A stretch of 64,000 bases of DNA, from contig NZ_BMKS01000013.1 in NCBI RefSeq assembly GCF_014644455.1, positions 57,743 to 121,742 of the forward strand, in the 5' to 3' direction. The DNA is from Caldovatus sediminis (GTDB lineage Bacteria; Pseudomonadota; Alphaproteobacteria; Acetobacterales; Acetobacteraceae). Below the pieces are notes generated by a model. The model made no database searches. It was given only the letters and a program-made list of their open reading frames with translations, and was not told where the DNA came from. Made by a program: the position numbers and the translations under genes. Position 1 is the first letter of the stretch. Each line of letters begins with the position of its first letter. Shown piece by piece: positions 1-7,402 of this stretch.

Positions 1-1
1 G

Positions 2-907
2 CGCACCGGCATCCTCTACCACATAGACGAGCGCTCCGCCCTCGACGTTCCGCCGGAGGAGCGGCGGCGGGTGTACGAGGAGCGCTGGGCCGCCGGCGGC
101 ACCGCCTTCATGGGCGCCTTCGCGGACCTGCTGCGCAACCAGCAGGCCAACGACACCGCGGCGGAGTTCGTGCGCGGCAAGATCGCCGGGATCGTCAGGG
201 ACCCCGCCACCGCCGCGCTGCTCCAGCCGCGCGACCACCCGATCGGCACCAAGCGCATCTGCGTGGACACGCACTACTACGAGACCTTCAACCGCGCGAA
301 CGTCCGGCTGGTGGACGTGCGCTCCGCGCCGATCGAGGCGATCACGCCGACGGGGCTGCGCCTGCGCGGCGGCGCGGAGTTCGCGGCGGACAGCATCGTC
401 TTCGCCACCGGCTTCGACGCGATGACGGGCGCCGTGCTGGCGGTGGACATCCGCGGCCGGTCGGGGGCGTCGCTGCGCGAGAAGTGGGCGGCGGGGCCGC
501 GCGCGCATCTCGGCCTGATGGTGGCGGGCTTCCCCAACCTGTTCCTGATCACCGGGCCGGGCAGCCCCTCCGTGCTCAGCAACATGATGGTCTCGATCGA
601 GCAGCACGTGGACTGGCTCTCCGACTGCCTCGTCCACATGCGCGCGCGCGGCGCCACCTGCATCGAGCCGACGCAGGAGGCGGAGGACGCCTGGGTGGCG
701 CATGTCGCGGAGGTCGGCGGCCGCACGCTCTATCCGAAGGCGAATTCCTGGTACATGGGCGCGAACATCCCCGGCAAGCCGCGGGTGTTCATGCCTTATG
801 TCGGCGGCGTCGGCACCTATCGCGAGGAGTGCGACGCGATCGCGGCGCAGGGCTATCCGGGGTTCCGGATGAGCGCGCCGCAGGCGGCCGCCGCGGCGGC
901 GCAGTGA
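2..907 (+). CDS. Baeyer-Villiger-type flavin monooxygenase, C-terminal part (5' end outside window)
   Basis: The frame is open from the first bases of the window, so the start and the N-terminal FAD-binding fold are missing; 301 residues are visible. The FATGFD motif, followed by a hydrophobic segment and a GFPNLF...GPGSPSVLSNM block, is characteristic of type I Baeyer-Villiger monooxygenases of the cyclohexanone monooxygenase family. These insert one oxygen next to a ketone using FAD and NADPH. The Baeyer-Villiger fingerprint (FxGxxxHxxxW) would lie upstream and cannot be checked. The gene is followed after 17 bp by a MaoC hydratase, an acyl-CoA dehydrogenase and a CoA-transferase on the same strand, which suggests a role in opening a ketone or ring substrate before beta-oxidation-like steps. 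A related N-hydroxylating or flavin-containing monooxygenase is the main alternative. Confidence 0.8.
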   Translation, partial: RTGILYHIDERSALDVPPEERRRVYEERWAAGGTAFMGAFADLLRNQQANDTAAEFVRGKIAGIVRDPATAALLQPRDHPIGTKRICVDTHYYETFNRANVRLVDVRSAPIEAITPTGLRLRGGAEFAADSIVFATGFDAMTGAVLAVDIRGRSGASLREKWAAGPRAHLGLMVAGFPNLFLITGPGSPSVLSNMMVSIEQHVDWLSDCLVHMRARGATCIEPTQEAEDAWVAHVAEVGGRTLYPKANSWYMGANIPGKPRVFMPYVGGVGTYREECDAIAAQGYPGFRMSAPQAAAAAAQ

Positions 908-924
908 GGACGGGCGAACGCGCC

Positions 925-1434
925 ATGGCGACATCGGAGACGGGGACGCGACCGGGACCCGCGGTGGCGGGGCGGGAGCGGGGCAACTTCCTCGACGACT
1001 TCCGCCCCGGCCAGGTGTTCGAGCACTGGCCCGGCCGCACCATCACCGAGGCCGACAACATCCAGTTCAGCCTGCTGACCATGAACCAGCACCCGATCCA
1101 CTGCGACGCCGCCTTCGCGGCCCGCTCGGAGTTCGGCAGGCCGCTGGTCAACAGCGCGCTGACGCTCGCCATCGTCACCGGCATGACGGTGAACGACATC
1201 AGCCTCAACGCCATCGCCAATCTCGGCTGGAAGGAGGTCCGCCTGGTCGCGCCGGTCTTCCCGGGGGACACGATCTATGCCCGCACGCAGGTGCTCGAGG
1301 TGCGCGAGAGCCGCTCGCGCCCCGGCCAGGGCATCGTCACCACGCGGACCGAGGGCTACAAGGCGGACGGCACCGTGTTCCTCACCTTCGAGCGCGCGAG
1401 CCTGATGCCGCGCCGCGGATACCGCGGGCCATGA
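925..1434 (+). CDS. MaoC family acyl-CoA hydratase
   Basis: A 169-residue single hot-dog domain protein. The segment around residues 50-62 reads MNQHPIHCD, the asparagine/histidine hydratase signature of MaoC-like (R)-specific enoyl-CoA hydratases and mesaconyl-CoA-type hydratases. It is followed by the usual FGRPLVNSALTLAI helix. It would hydrate an enoyl-CoA in the cytoplasm. I chose the ATG that follows the upstream monooxygenase stop by 17 bp; longer in-frame extensions run back through the coding region of that gene and are not credible. The stop overlaps the ATG of the acyl-CoA dehydrogenase (ATGA), so the two are translationally coupled. The exact substrate cannot be read from the sequence. 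Confidence 0.85.
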   Translation: MATSETGTRPGPAVAGRERGNFLDDFRPGQVFEHWPGRTITEADNIQFSLLTMNQHPIHCDAAFAARSEFGRPLVNSALTLAIVTGMTVNDISLNAIANLGWKEVRLVAPVFPGDTIYARTQVLEVRESRSRPGQGIVTTRTEGYKADGTVFLTFERASLMPRRGYRGP

Positions 1435-2588
1435 GCGCCTCGCCCGACACCGGGGAGCAGGAACGCCTGATCCTCGACGCCGTGGACCGCTTCCTGGAGC
1501 GGCACGTCCGCCCCGTCGCCGCGAAGCTCGAGCACGCCGACGAATACCCGGCCGAGATCGTCGAGCGGATGAAGGAGCTCGGCCTGTTCGGCGCGGTGAT
1601 CCCGGCGGAATACGGCGGCCTCGGCCTGCGGCCCTCCACCTACGCGAAGGTGATCGAGCGCATCTCGGCGGAGTGGATGTCGCTCTCCGGCATCGTCAAC
1701 TCGCACCTGATCATGGCGCGGATCGTGGACCGCATGGGCACGGAGGCGCAGAAGCGCGCCTTCCTGCCGCGCTTCGCGACCGGCGAGCTGCGCGGCGGCC
1801 TGGCGCTGACCGAGCCCGATTGCGGCACCGACCTCCAGGCGATCCGCACCACGGCGCGGCGCGAGGGCGACCACTACGTCGTCAACGGCACCAAGACCTG
1901 GATCAGCAACGGGATCTTCGGGAGCTGCTTCGCGCTGCTGGTCAAGACCGATCCGGAGGCGCAGCCGCGCCACCGCGGCATGTCCATGCTGCTGGCCGAG
2001 AAGGGCCCGGGCTTCCGCGTCGGGCGGCGGCTGGAGAAGCTCGGCTACAAGGGCATTGACAGCGCCGAGCTGGTGTTCGAGGACTACCGCGTGCCCGCCG
2101 ACCGGCTGCTCGGCGGCGAGGGCCAGGGCATGGCCTGCGCCATCAGCGGGCTCGAGCTCGGCCGCGTCAACGTCGCCGCGCGCGGCGTCGGCGTCGCCCA
2201 GCGCGCGCTGGACGAGGCGGTGCGCTACGCCCAGCAGCGCCGCACCTTCGGCAGGCCGATCCACGAGCACCAGGCGATCGCGCTCAAGCTCGCCGACATG
2301 GCCACACGGGTGGAGGCGGCGCGGCTGCTGACCGAGAAGGCCGCGCAGGCGCTCGACCGCGGCGACCGCTGCGACTACGAGGCGGGCATGGCCAAGCTCT
2401 TCGCCACCGAGGCGGCGGTGGAGAACAGCCTGGAGGCGATGCGCATCCACGGCGGCTACGGCTACTCCAAGGAGTTCGTCGTCGAGCGCCTCTACCGCGA
2501 CGCGCCGCTCCTCGTGATCGGCGAGGGGACGAACGAGATCCAGCGCCTCGTCATCGCGAAGCGCCTGATCGAGCGGAACCGCATTTGA
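1431..2588 (+). CDS. Acyl-CoA dehydrogenase
   Basis: A 385-residue protein of normal family length. It shows LTEPDCGTDLQAIRTTA and TKTWISNG (FAD and substrate binding) and RIHGGYGYSKEFVVERLYRDA. A C-terminal VIGEGTNEIQ carries the catalytic base at about Glu365, the position used by short-chain and glutaryl/isobutyryl-type dehydrogenases. It oxidises an acyl-CoA to the 2-enoyl-CoA and passes electrons to ETF. The start overlaps the MaoC gene and the stop overlaps the CoA-transferase start, so this is the middle of a tight operon. The pairing with a MaoC hydratase gives two successive steps, desaturation then hydration. Confidence 0.93.
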   Translation: MSASPDTGEQERLILDAVDRFLERHVRPVAAKLEHADEYPAEIVERMKELGLFGAVIPAEYGGLGLRPSTYAKVIERISAEWMSLSGIVNSHLIMARIVDRMGTEAQKRAFLPRFATGELRGGLALTEPDCGTDLQAIRTTARREGDHYVVNGTKTWISNGIFGSCFALLVKTDPEAQPRHRGMSMLLAEKGPGFRVGRRLEKLGYKGIDSAELVFEDYRVPADRLLGGEGQGMACAISGLELGRVNVAARGVGVAQRALDEAVRYAQQRRTFGRPIHEHQAIALKLADMATRVEAARLLTEKAAQALDRGDRCDYEAGMAKLFATEAAVENSLEAMRIHGGYGYSKEFVVERLYRDAPLLVIGEGTNEIQRLVIAKRLIERNRI

Positions 2589-3793
2589 TGGAGCATCGCC
2601 CGCTGCCACTCGACGGCGTGACCGTCATCGCGGTGGAGCAGTACGGCGCCGGCCCCTTCGGCACCATGCTGCTCGCCGACCTCGGCGCGGAGGTGATCAA
2701 GATCGAGAACCCGGCGGAAGGCGGCGATGTCGGCCGCCTGGTCGGCCCGTTCTTCTTCGCGCCCGGCGACAGCCACTTCCACCAGGCCTTCAACCGCAAC
2801 AAGCGCAGCGTCGGGCTGGACCTGAAGCACCCCGAGGGGATGCGCCTGCTGCGCGAGCTGCTGCGCCACGCCGATGCGATGCTCGACAACCTGCGCGGCG
2901 ACCTGCCGGAGCGGCTCGGCCTCACCTACGAGGCGCTGAAGGAGGTCAACCCGCGCCTCGTCTGCGCGCACCTCTCCGCCTACGGCCGCGACGGTTCGCG
3001 CCGCTCCTGGCCCGGCTACGACTACCTGATGCAGGCGGAGGCCGGCTACCTCTCGCTGACCGGGGAGCCGGACGGGCCGCCGGCGCGCTTCGGCGTCTCG
3101 GTCGTGGACATGATGACCGGGCTGATGGCGGCCTTCGCGCTGGTCTCCGGCCTCGTCGGCGCGCGCGCGACGGGGCGCGGGATGGACCTCGACGTCAGCC
3201 TGTTCGACACGGCGCTGCACAACCTGACCTATCTCGCCGCCTGGTACCTGAACGGCGGCCACGTGCAGGGGCGGGAGCCGCGCGGGGCGCATCCCTCGCT
3301 CACGCCCTCGCAGCTCTACCGCACGCGCGACGGCTGGATCTTCATCATGTGCAACAAGGAGAAGTTCTGGCCCGTGCTGGCGGAGCGGCTCGGCCGCCCG
3401 GAATGGGCCGCCGATCCGCGCTTCGCGACCTTCCGCGCCCGGCTCGAGAACCGCGCCGCGCTGACCGGGCTGCTCGACGCCGCCTTCTCCGAGCGCACCA
3501 CGGCCGAGTGGCTGGAGGCGATCGGCGGCGCCGTGCCGGCCGCGCCGGTGCTCGACGTCGGCCAGGCGCTCGACAACCCCTTCGTGCGCGAGCGCGGCGG
3601 CGTCGCCGAATTCGCGCGGGCGGAGGGCGGTCCGCCGGTGCGGATGCTGACCGGACCGGTGCGCGTGGACGGCCGCCTGCCGCCGACCAGGGCCGCGCCC
3701 GCGCTCGGCGCGGACACCGAGGCGGTGTTGCGGCGCCTCGGGCTCGATGGCGACGCCATCGCGGACCTGCGCCGCCGCGGCGCCGTCCGATGA
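2588..3793 (+). CDS. Family III CoA-transferase (CaiB/BaiF)
   Basis: A 401-residue protein beginning LPLDGVTVIAVEQYGAGPFGTMLLADLGAEVIKIE, the standard CaiB/BaiF N-terminus. DNLRGDLPERLGL and YGRDG...GYDYLMQAEAG follow. The VVDMMTGLMAAF segment carries the Asp expected to form the acyl-anhydride intermediate. It moves CoA from a donor thioester to a carboxylic acid. I chose the ATG that overlaps the preceding stop (ATGA) over the TTG three bases upstream. As last gene of the operon it probably supplies or recycles the CoA thioester for the dehydrogenase and hydratase. The donor and acceptor are unknown. Confidence 0.9.
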   Translation: MEHRPLPLDGVTVIAVEQYGAGPFGTMLLADLGAEVIKIENPAEGGDVGRLVGPFFFAPGDSHFHQAFNRNKRSVGLDLKHPEGMRLLRELLRHADAMLDNLRGDLPERLGLTYEALKEVNPRLVCAHLSAYGRDGSRRSWPGYDYLMQAEAGYLSLTGEPDGPPARFGVSVVDMMTGLMAAFALVSGLVGARATGRGMDLDVSLFDTALHNLTYLAAWYLNGGHVQGREPRGAHPSLTPSQLYRTRDGWIFIMCNKEKFWPVLAERLGRPEWAADPRFATFRARLENRAALTGLLDAAFSERTTAEWLEAIGGAVPAAPVLDVGQALDNPFVRERGGVAEFARAEGGPPVRMLTGPVRVDGRLPPTRAAPALGADTEAVLRRLGLDGDAIADLRRRGAVR

Positions 3794-3839
3794 GGCTCGG
3801 GACGCGCGACCTGGGATGCCGGATCGAGGCGGCGCGCCA

Positions 3840-3943
3840 GAGCCGTTTTTCGCCCGGCCGTGTTCGCCGCAACGGCTCCCGCTCGGTGTTCGTCGGGCTG
3901 GTTCACGCCCCCCGCTGTTTCCAGCCGTCCGTGATCGGCGCTA
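3840..3943 (-). repeat. Convergent-gap repeat, copy A
   Basis: Read on the minus strand this segment starts with the TAG stop codon of the cupin gene and runs about 101 further bases into the gap behind the CoA-transferase. It aligns without gaps to positions 5307-5410, which likewise start at a TAG stop. By eye about 70 of the 101 bases agree, including GAACACCG, CGGCCG and the GGATC-like start. An internal gagccgtt/aacggctc pair can form a stem in this copy. The function is unknown: a diverged mobile mini-element or a shared 3'-end/terminator structure are the options. Confidence 0.65.
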
Positions 3944-4756
3944 GGCGTCGGCAGCGGCTGGTTCGATCCGCCTCGGATACTGCAGCACCAGAAGCTCGGC
4001 GCCTTCCGGGCCCGCCCGCACGGCGAGCGGCGGCTCGTCCGCGGTGACGAACAGCGCGGAGAGCCGATCGAGGACCTTGCCGCCGTGCAGGATCGTCCCC
4101 GCGGTGACGATCATCGACTGTCCGGCGCCTGTCGCGGGATCCGGTGCGTCGAGCCGTCCCCCCGGCGGGACGCGCAGCATCAGGATCGCGAGCCCGTCGG
4201 GCTCGCGGAGCGCCACCTCCACCGCCGCTTCGCGCCGGGCGCGCAGCGCCGCCGGCTCCGAGGGCAGCAGCGGGTCGGCGAGCACGTAACGCTTCGGGCC
4301 CTTGCGCATCTTGCCGCGCGCCGCGGGCAGGAATTGCGCGCCGGTGTCGTCCGCGCTGGCACGCAGCGTGAAGTACCGCAGTCCCTCCGCGCCCGGCGTG
4401 ATCGGGCCGTAGGCGGTGCAGGCGCCGGCGAAGTGCGCCATGATCGGCTTGATGGGGTGCTTGCCGATCGTGCCGATGCCGTCCACCACGACCTGGAACT
4501 GGTCCACGAAGTGGAAGTGCGGATGCACGATCGCGCGCGGGTCCTGCTCGACCAGGAAGGCCTGCGGCGGCCTCACCTCGCCCGGCGCCGGTTCGACGTA
4601 CTCGTTCGTGTTGGGCGCGTCGGGATCGACCGAATTCGAGCCCTTCTGGGAGGGGGTGGGCCCGAAGTAGTCGGTGCGCCAGATCGTGCCGCCCTCCGGC
4701 GTCGTGCGGGCGAAGCGCGTCGGCGCCGCCTCCGCGGTGGCCGTCGCGTAGATCAT
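3941..4756 (-). CDS. Cupin-fold protein of unknown function
   Basis: A 271-residue cytoplasmic protein with no signal peptide. Residues around 75-90 read [18 protein letters not shown], a cupin-like histidine cluster that could bind a metal. A second conserved-looking stretch ([23 protein letters not shown]) near the C-terminus suggests a bicupin fold. I chose the ATG with a GGAGGCGG ribosome-binding site rather than a longer frame. It is transcribed towards the acyl-CoA cluster and ends in the repeat at 3840-3943. A dioxygenase or a non-catalytic sensor are both possible; I cannot name a substrate. Confidence 0.75.
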   Translation of the reverse strand: MIYATATAEAAPTRFARTTPEGGTIWRTDYFGPTPSQKGSNSVDPDAPNTNEYVEPAPGEVRPPQAFLVEQDPRAIVHPHFHFVDQFQVVVDGIGTIGKHPIKPIMAHFAGACTAYGPITPGAEGLRYFTLRASADDTGAQFLPAARGKMRKGPKRYVLADPLLPSEPAALRARREAAVEVALREPDGLAILMLRVPPGGRLDAPDPATGAGQSMIVTAGTILHGGKVLDRLSALFVTADEPPLAVRAGPEGAELLVLQYPRRIEPAAADA

Positions 4757-5098
4757 GGTTCCGCCTCCTCCCGGCCGGGCCGGCGTCATCGTTGCGAGGA
4801 CACGGCCGGCACCGCACTATGCGGCGGTGGCCGGGCCGGCGGCAAGCCGCGGCCGGTCCGAGCCGCTGTGGACCAAGGGATGCCCATGCGGCGCGCGTCG
4901 TTCGTGGCGATCGTGCCATCCTCCCCCCGCCCGCGCGGCTCGCCGGCGCGCGGGCGTGGGGTCGCGGAGGGCGCAAGCGCGCACGCCCCGGCCAGCCCGC
5001 CCGGCAAGGCGCTGCAATCGCCAGGGAGCGCAGGCATGCGCCGCCGCGACACGCCCGGGGAGGGCGGAGCCCGGCCATCCCCTTCGACGGAGACCGAA
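4757..5098. other. Divergent intergenic region, no gene seen
   Basis: About 340 bp separate the divergent cupin and rubredoxin starts. Open frames here have no recognisable protein features and are products of the base composition. The region must contain promoters for both directions, but I see no convincing -35/-10 pair. Confidence 0.5.
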
Positions 5099-5275
5099 GT
5101 GCCGTCCTTCAAGATCTGGGAGTGCGCGCTCTGCGGCTTCCGCTACGACGAGGCCGCCGGCTTGCCGGAGGAGGGGCTGCCGCCCGGCACGCGCTGGCAG
5201 GACGTGCCTGCGACCTGGACCTGCCCGGACTGCGGCGCCGGCAAGGACGATTTCGAGATGCGCGAGGCGGGCTGA
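5099..5275 (+). CDS. Rubredoxin
   Basis: A 58-residue protein with the two rubredoxin knuckles, WECALCGF and [12 protein letters not shown]. Between them is the typical [22 protein letters not shown]. Four cysteines bind one iron, and the protein serves as a one-electron carrier in the cytoplasm. The GTG start gives the usual family length and has a GGAGA-like site upstream. An in-frame ATG 63 bases earlier would add a low-complexity tail and is less likely. It could feed an alkane or other hydroxylase, or act in oxidative-stress repair; no partner gene is adjacent. Confidence 0.92.
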   Translation: MPSFKIWECALCGFRYDEAAGLPEEGLPPGTRWQDVPATWTCPDCGAGKDDFEMREAG

Positions 5276-5306
5276 CTTTCCGCCCGCCGCGGAACGCCGC
5301 GCCGCT

Positions 5307-5410
5307 GGGACCGGTTTCGCTCGGCCGCGCTCGTCGCGACGGCCCTCGCGCGGTGTTCGCAGAGCAGAGGCACGCGCGCGGCCCGTTCCGGCCATCCGCG
5401 ATCCGCTCTA
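5307..5410 (-). repeat. Convergent-gap repeat, copy B
   Basis: Second copy of the element described at 3840-3943. It again begins at the TAG stop of a minus-strand gene, here the permuted CoA-transferase, and fills most of the gap behind the rubredoxin. The ungapped alignment to copy A includes the stop codon itself. The stem seen in copy A is only partly kept here. Confidence 0.65.
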
Positions 5411-6811
5411 GCGCGGCCAGCGCGGCGCGTGCGTGCCGAGCGGCACCGAGGGCAGCGCCCAGAAGGGCGGCGTCTCCGACAGGCGCGCCGCGTCCCGCAC
5501 CGTGGTGAGGCGCCCGAAGGGGCTGTCGCTCTCCTCCAGGAGGTCGGCGATGTCCTCGAAGCGCTGCTCCGGACAGGCGAGGCCGTCCTCCACCCGCCCC
5601 AGCGAGCGGATCCAGTGGCCCGTCGTCGCAAGCGCGACGCGCACGTGCCAGCTCCCGCCCTCGCGCGCGCGGCGCAGCAGGCCGGCCATCGCGCCGAGCG
5701 CCATCAGGTAGCCCGAGGCATGGTCCAGCGCCTGGCAGGGGAGGGGCTTCGGCCTGCTCTCCCCCGCCGCGGCGGCCTCCTCGAGGTTCATCCCGTTGGC
5801 GTTCTGCACCAGGGAGTCGAAGCCGCGCCGGCCCGCCCAGGGCCCGTCATGGCCGTAGGCGCAGAGCGAGACGCAGACGATGCCCGGTCGGATCGCCGCC
5901 ACCTGCTCCGGCGCGAAGCCGTGCCCGGCGATGGCACCCGGGCGATAGCCCTGCACGAACACGTCCGCCTGCGCCGCGAGGCCGCGCAGCGTCTCGCGGC
6001 CCGCCTCCGCGCGCAGGTCGAGGTGGGTCGAGAGCTTGCCGCGCCCGTTGTCGATCACCAGCGTCGGCGTGGAGGGCAGGTGCGCGGCGGTCACGTTCAT
6101 CACCGTCGCCCCATGCGCCGCCAGCGTCCGCCCGCAGACCGGCCCGGCGATGACGCGGGTGAGGTCGAGCACCCGCACGCCCTCCAGCGGGCGCCTCGGC
6201 GCGCCGGCGGGGAGGGGGGTGGGCGGCGCCTCGCCGATGCGCTCGATCAGCAGGACAGGCAGGCTCGCCACGGCGCGCCCCTGCGGGTGCGCATCCCATT
6301 CCTCCGTGCTGCGCGCCATGGTGACGACGAGGCCCGCGGCGGCGGCGGCGGCCTCGAATTCCTCCGCCGCCCAGCGGCCGAGCGCGGCGGCGACCGCCGC
6401 GCGGTCGCGGTCGCAGCCGAGCAGGCGCAGCACGCCGTCGCGGTGGTGCGGATAGTTCGTGTGCAGGCGCAGCCAGCGCCCGTCGCCCGCCTGATACAGC
6501 CCCGCGATCCTGTCCCAGAGCTCGGGCGCCGGCTTGCCGTCGATGCGCAGGTAGCGCTCGGATCGGAACTCGGCGGCCGCGTGGCGCATGTCCACGGCGA
6601 CGCGCTGCGCGCGGCCGGTGCGCGCCCGCCAGACCTCCGCCGCGGCGAGGCCCGCGGCGGCGATCGAGGCCTGCGCCGCGGTGCCGACAGCGTAGGTGGA
6701 AGGCTGCACGGGCTCGCGCCCGGCGAGCTCCACCGCATCCAGCGCGCCGGGGTCGAGGCCGGCTGCGCGCCAGAGGCCGGACAGGGCATCGGCGGGCGGG
6801 ATCAGGGGCAT
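5408..6811 (-). CDS. Family III CoA-transferase with permuted domain order
   Basis: A 467-residue protein. The normal CaiB/BaiF N-terminal motif (RPLEGVRVLDLTRVIAGPVCGRTLAAHGA) appears only at about residue 207. It is followed by YRPGAIAGHG, CVSLCAYGHDG and an ALDHASGYLMALGAMAGL segment with the likely catalytic Asp. The first ~200 residues (DGRWLRLHTNYPHHRDGVLRLLG, STEEWDAHPQG, LLIERIGEAPP) resemble what normally forms the C-terminal half of the family. The protein therefore looks circularly permuted, or is a trimmed tandem duplication. The ATG at 6811 has an AGGAGA site eleven bases upstream. It probably transfers CoA between acids; the substrate is unknown. Confidence 0.82.
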   Translation of the reverse strand: MPLIPPADALSGLWRAAGLDPGALDAVELAGREPVQPSTYAVGTAAQASIAAAGLAAAEVWRARTGRAQRVAVDMRHAAAEFRSERYLRIDGKPAPELWDRIAGLYQAGDGRWLRLHTNYPHHRDGVLRLLGCDRDRAAVAAALGRWAAEEFEAAAAAAGLVVTMARSTEEWDAHPQGRAVASLPVLLIERIGEAPPTPLPAGAPRRPLEGVRVLDLTRVIAGPVCGRTLAAHGATVMNVTAAHLPSTPTLVIDNGRGKLSTHLDLRAEAGRETLRGLAAQADVFVQGYRPGAIAGHGFAPEQVAAIRPGIVCVSLCAYGHDGPWAGRRGFDSLVQNANGMNLEEAAAAGESRPKPLPCQALDHASGYLMALGAMAGLLRRAREGGSWHVRVALATTGHWIRSLGRVEDGLACPEQRFEDIADLLEESDSPFGRLTTVRDAARLSETPPFWALPSVPLGTHAPRWPR

Positions 6812-7402
6812 GCGGCGTCTCCTGCGCGGCGTCGGGCGCTCCTGCGGCTGGAGCGCGCGGGGGCGACGGCGCACATCCAGCCTGCGCCGCCGCATCCCCC
6901 GCTTGCCCGCACCGCGCCGGCATCCTGGCAGGCGCGGTGGGTGGCGGGCAATGGCGGGAGCGGTGCCCGGCCGGCTCGCATGTCCGGCGGGAAGTCCGCG
7001 TGCGGGCCCATCGCGATGGCGGATTCCGGCGCCTGGTCGCCAGCGAAGCGCCGCATCGGCGCCTCGGCCTGCACGCCGGACCGCGCCGCGCCGCGGCCAG
7101 CGCTTCCGGCCATCGCGCCCAGCGGAAGGCGACGCTCCCGAGATCCGGTGCGCCGGCCCGTATGGCGGACAGGGCTGCCTGCCCCTGGAGCAGGCGGCGT
7201 TCGGACCGATCGCGGTTCGGCGCCTTCCGATCGCCGCTCTCCGTCGGTGCGCGATGCCGCCGCGCTTGCCGGCGTCGGCGCGGAGACGGCCGCGAAGGCC
7301 ACAGACCGGATCGGCCGGCGCCGACCGCGCGTCCGCGCCGGCGCAGCGCAGGATCGCCGGCGCGGCGGCGGGCGCGACCGGCGGCGACGAGGGCACGCCC
7401 CG
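6812..7402. other. 591 bp gap without recognisable gene
   Basis: This lies between two minus-strand genes. Several frames are open on both strands because stops are rare at this GC content, but the translations are Arg/Ala/Pro-rich with no motif, signal peptide or credible ribosome-binding site. It may be a decayed gene or a long leader for the CoA-transferase. Confidence 0.5.
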
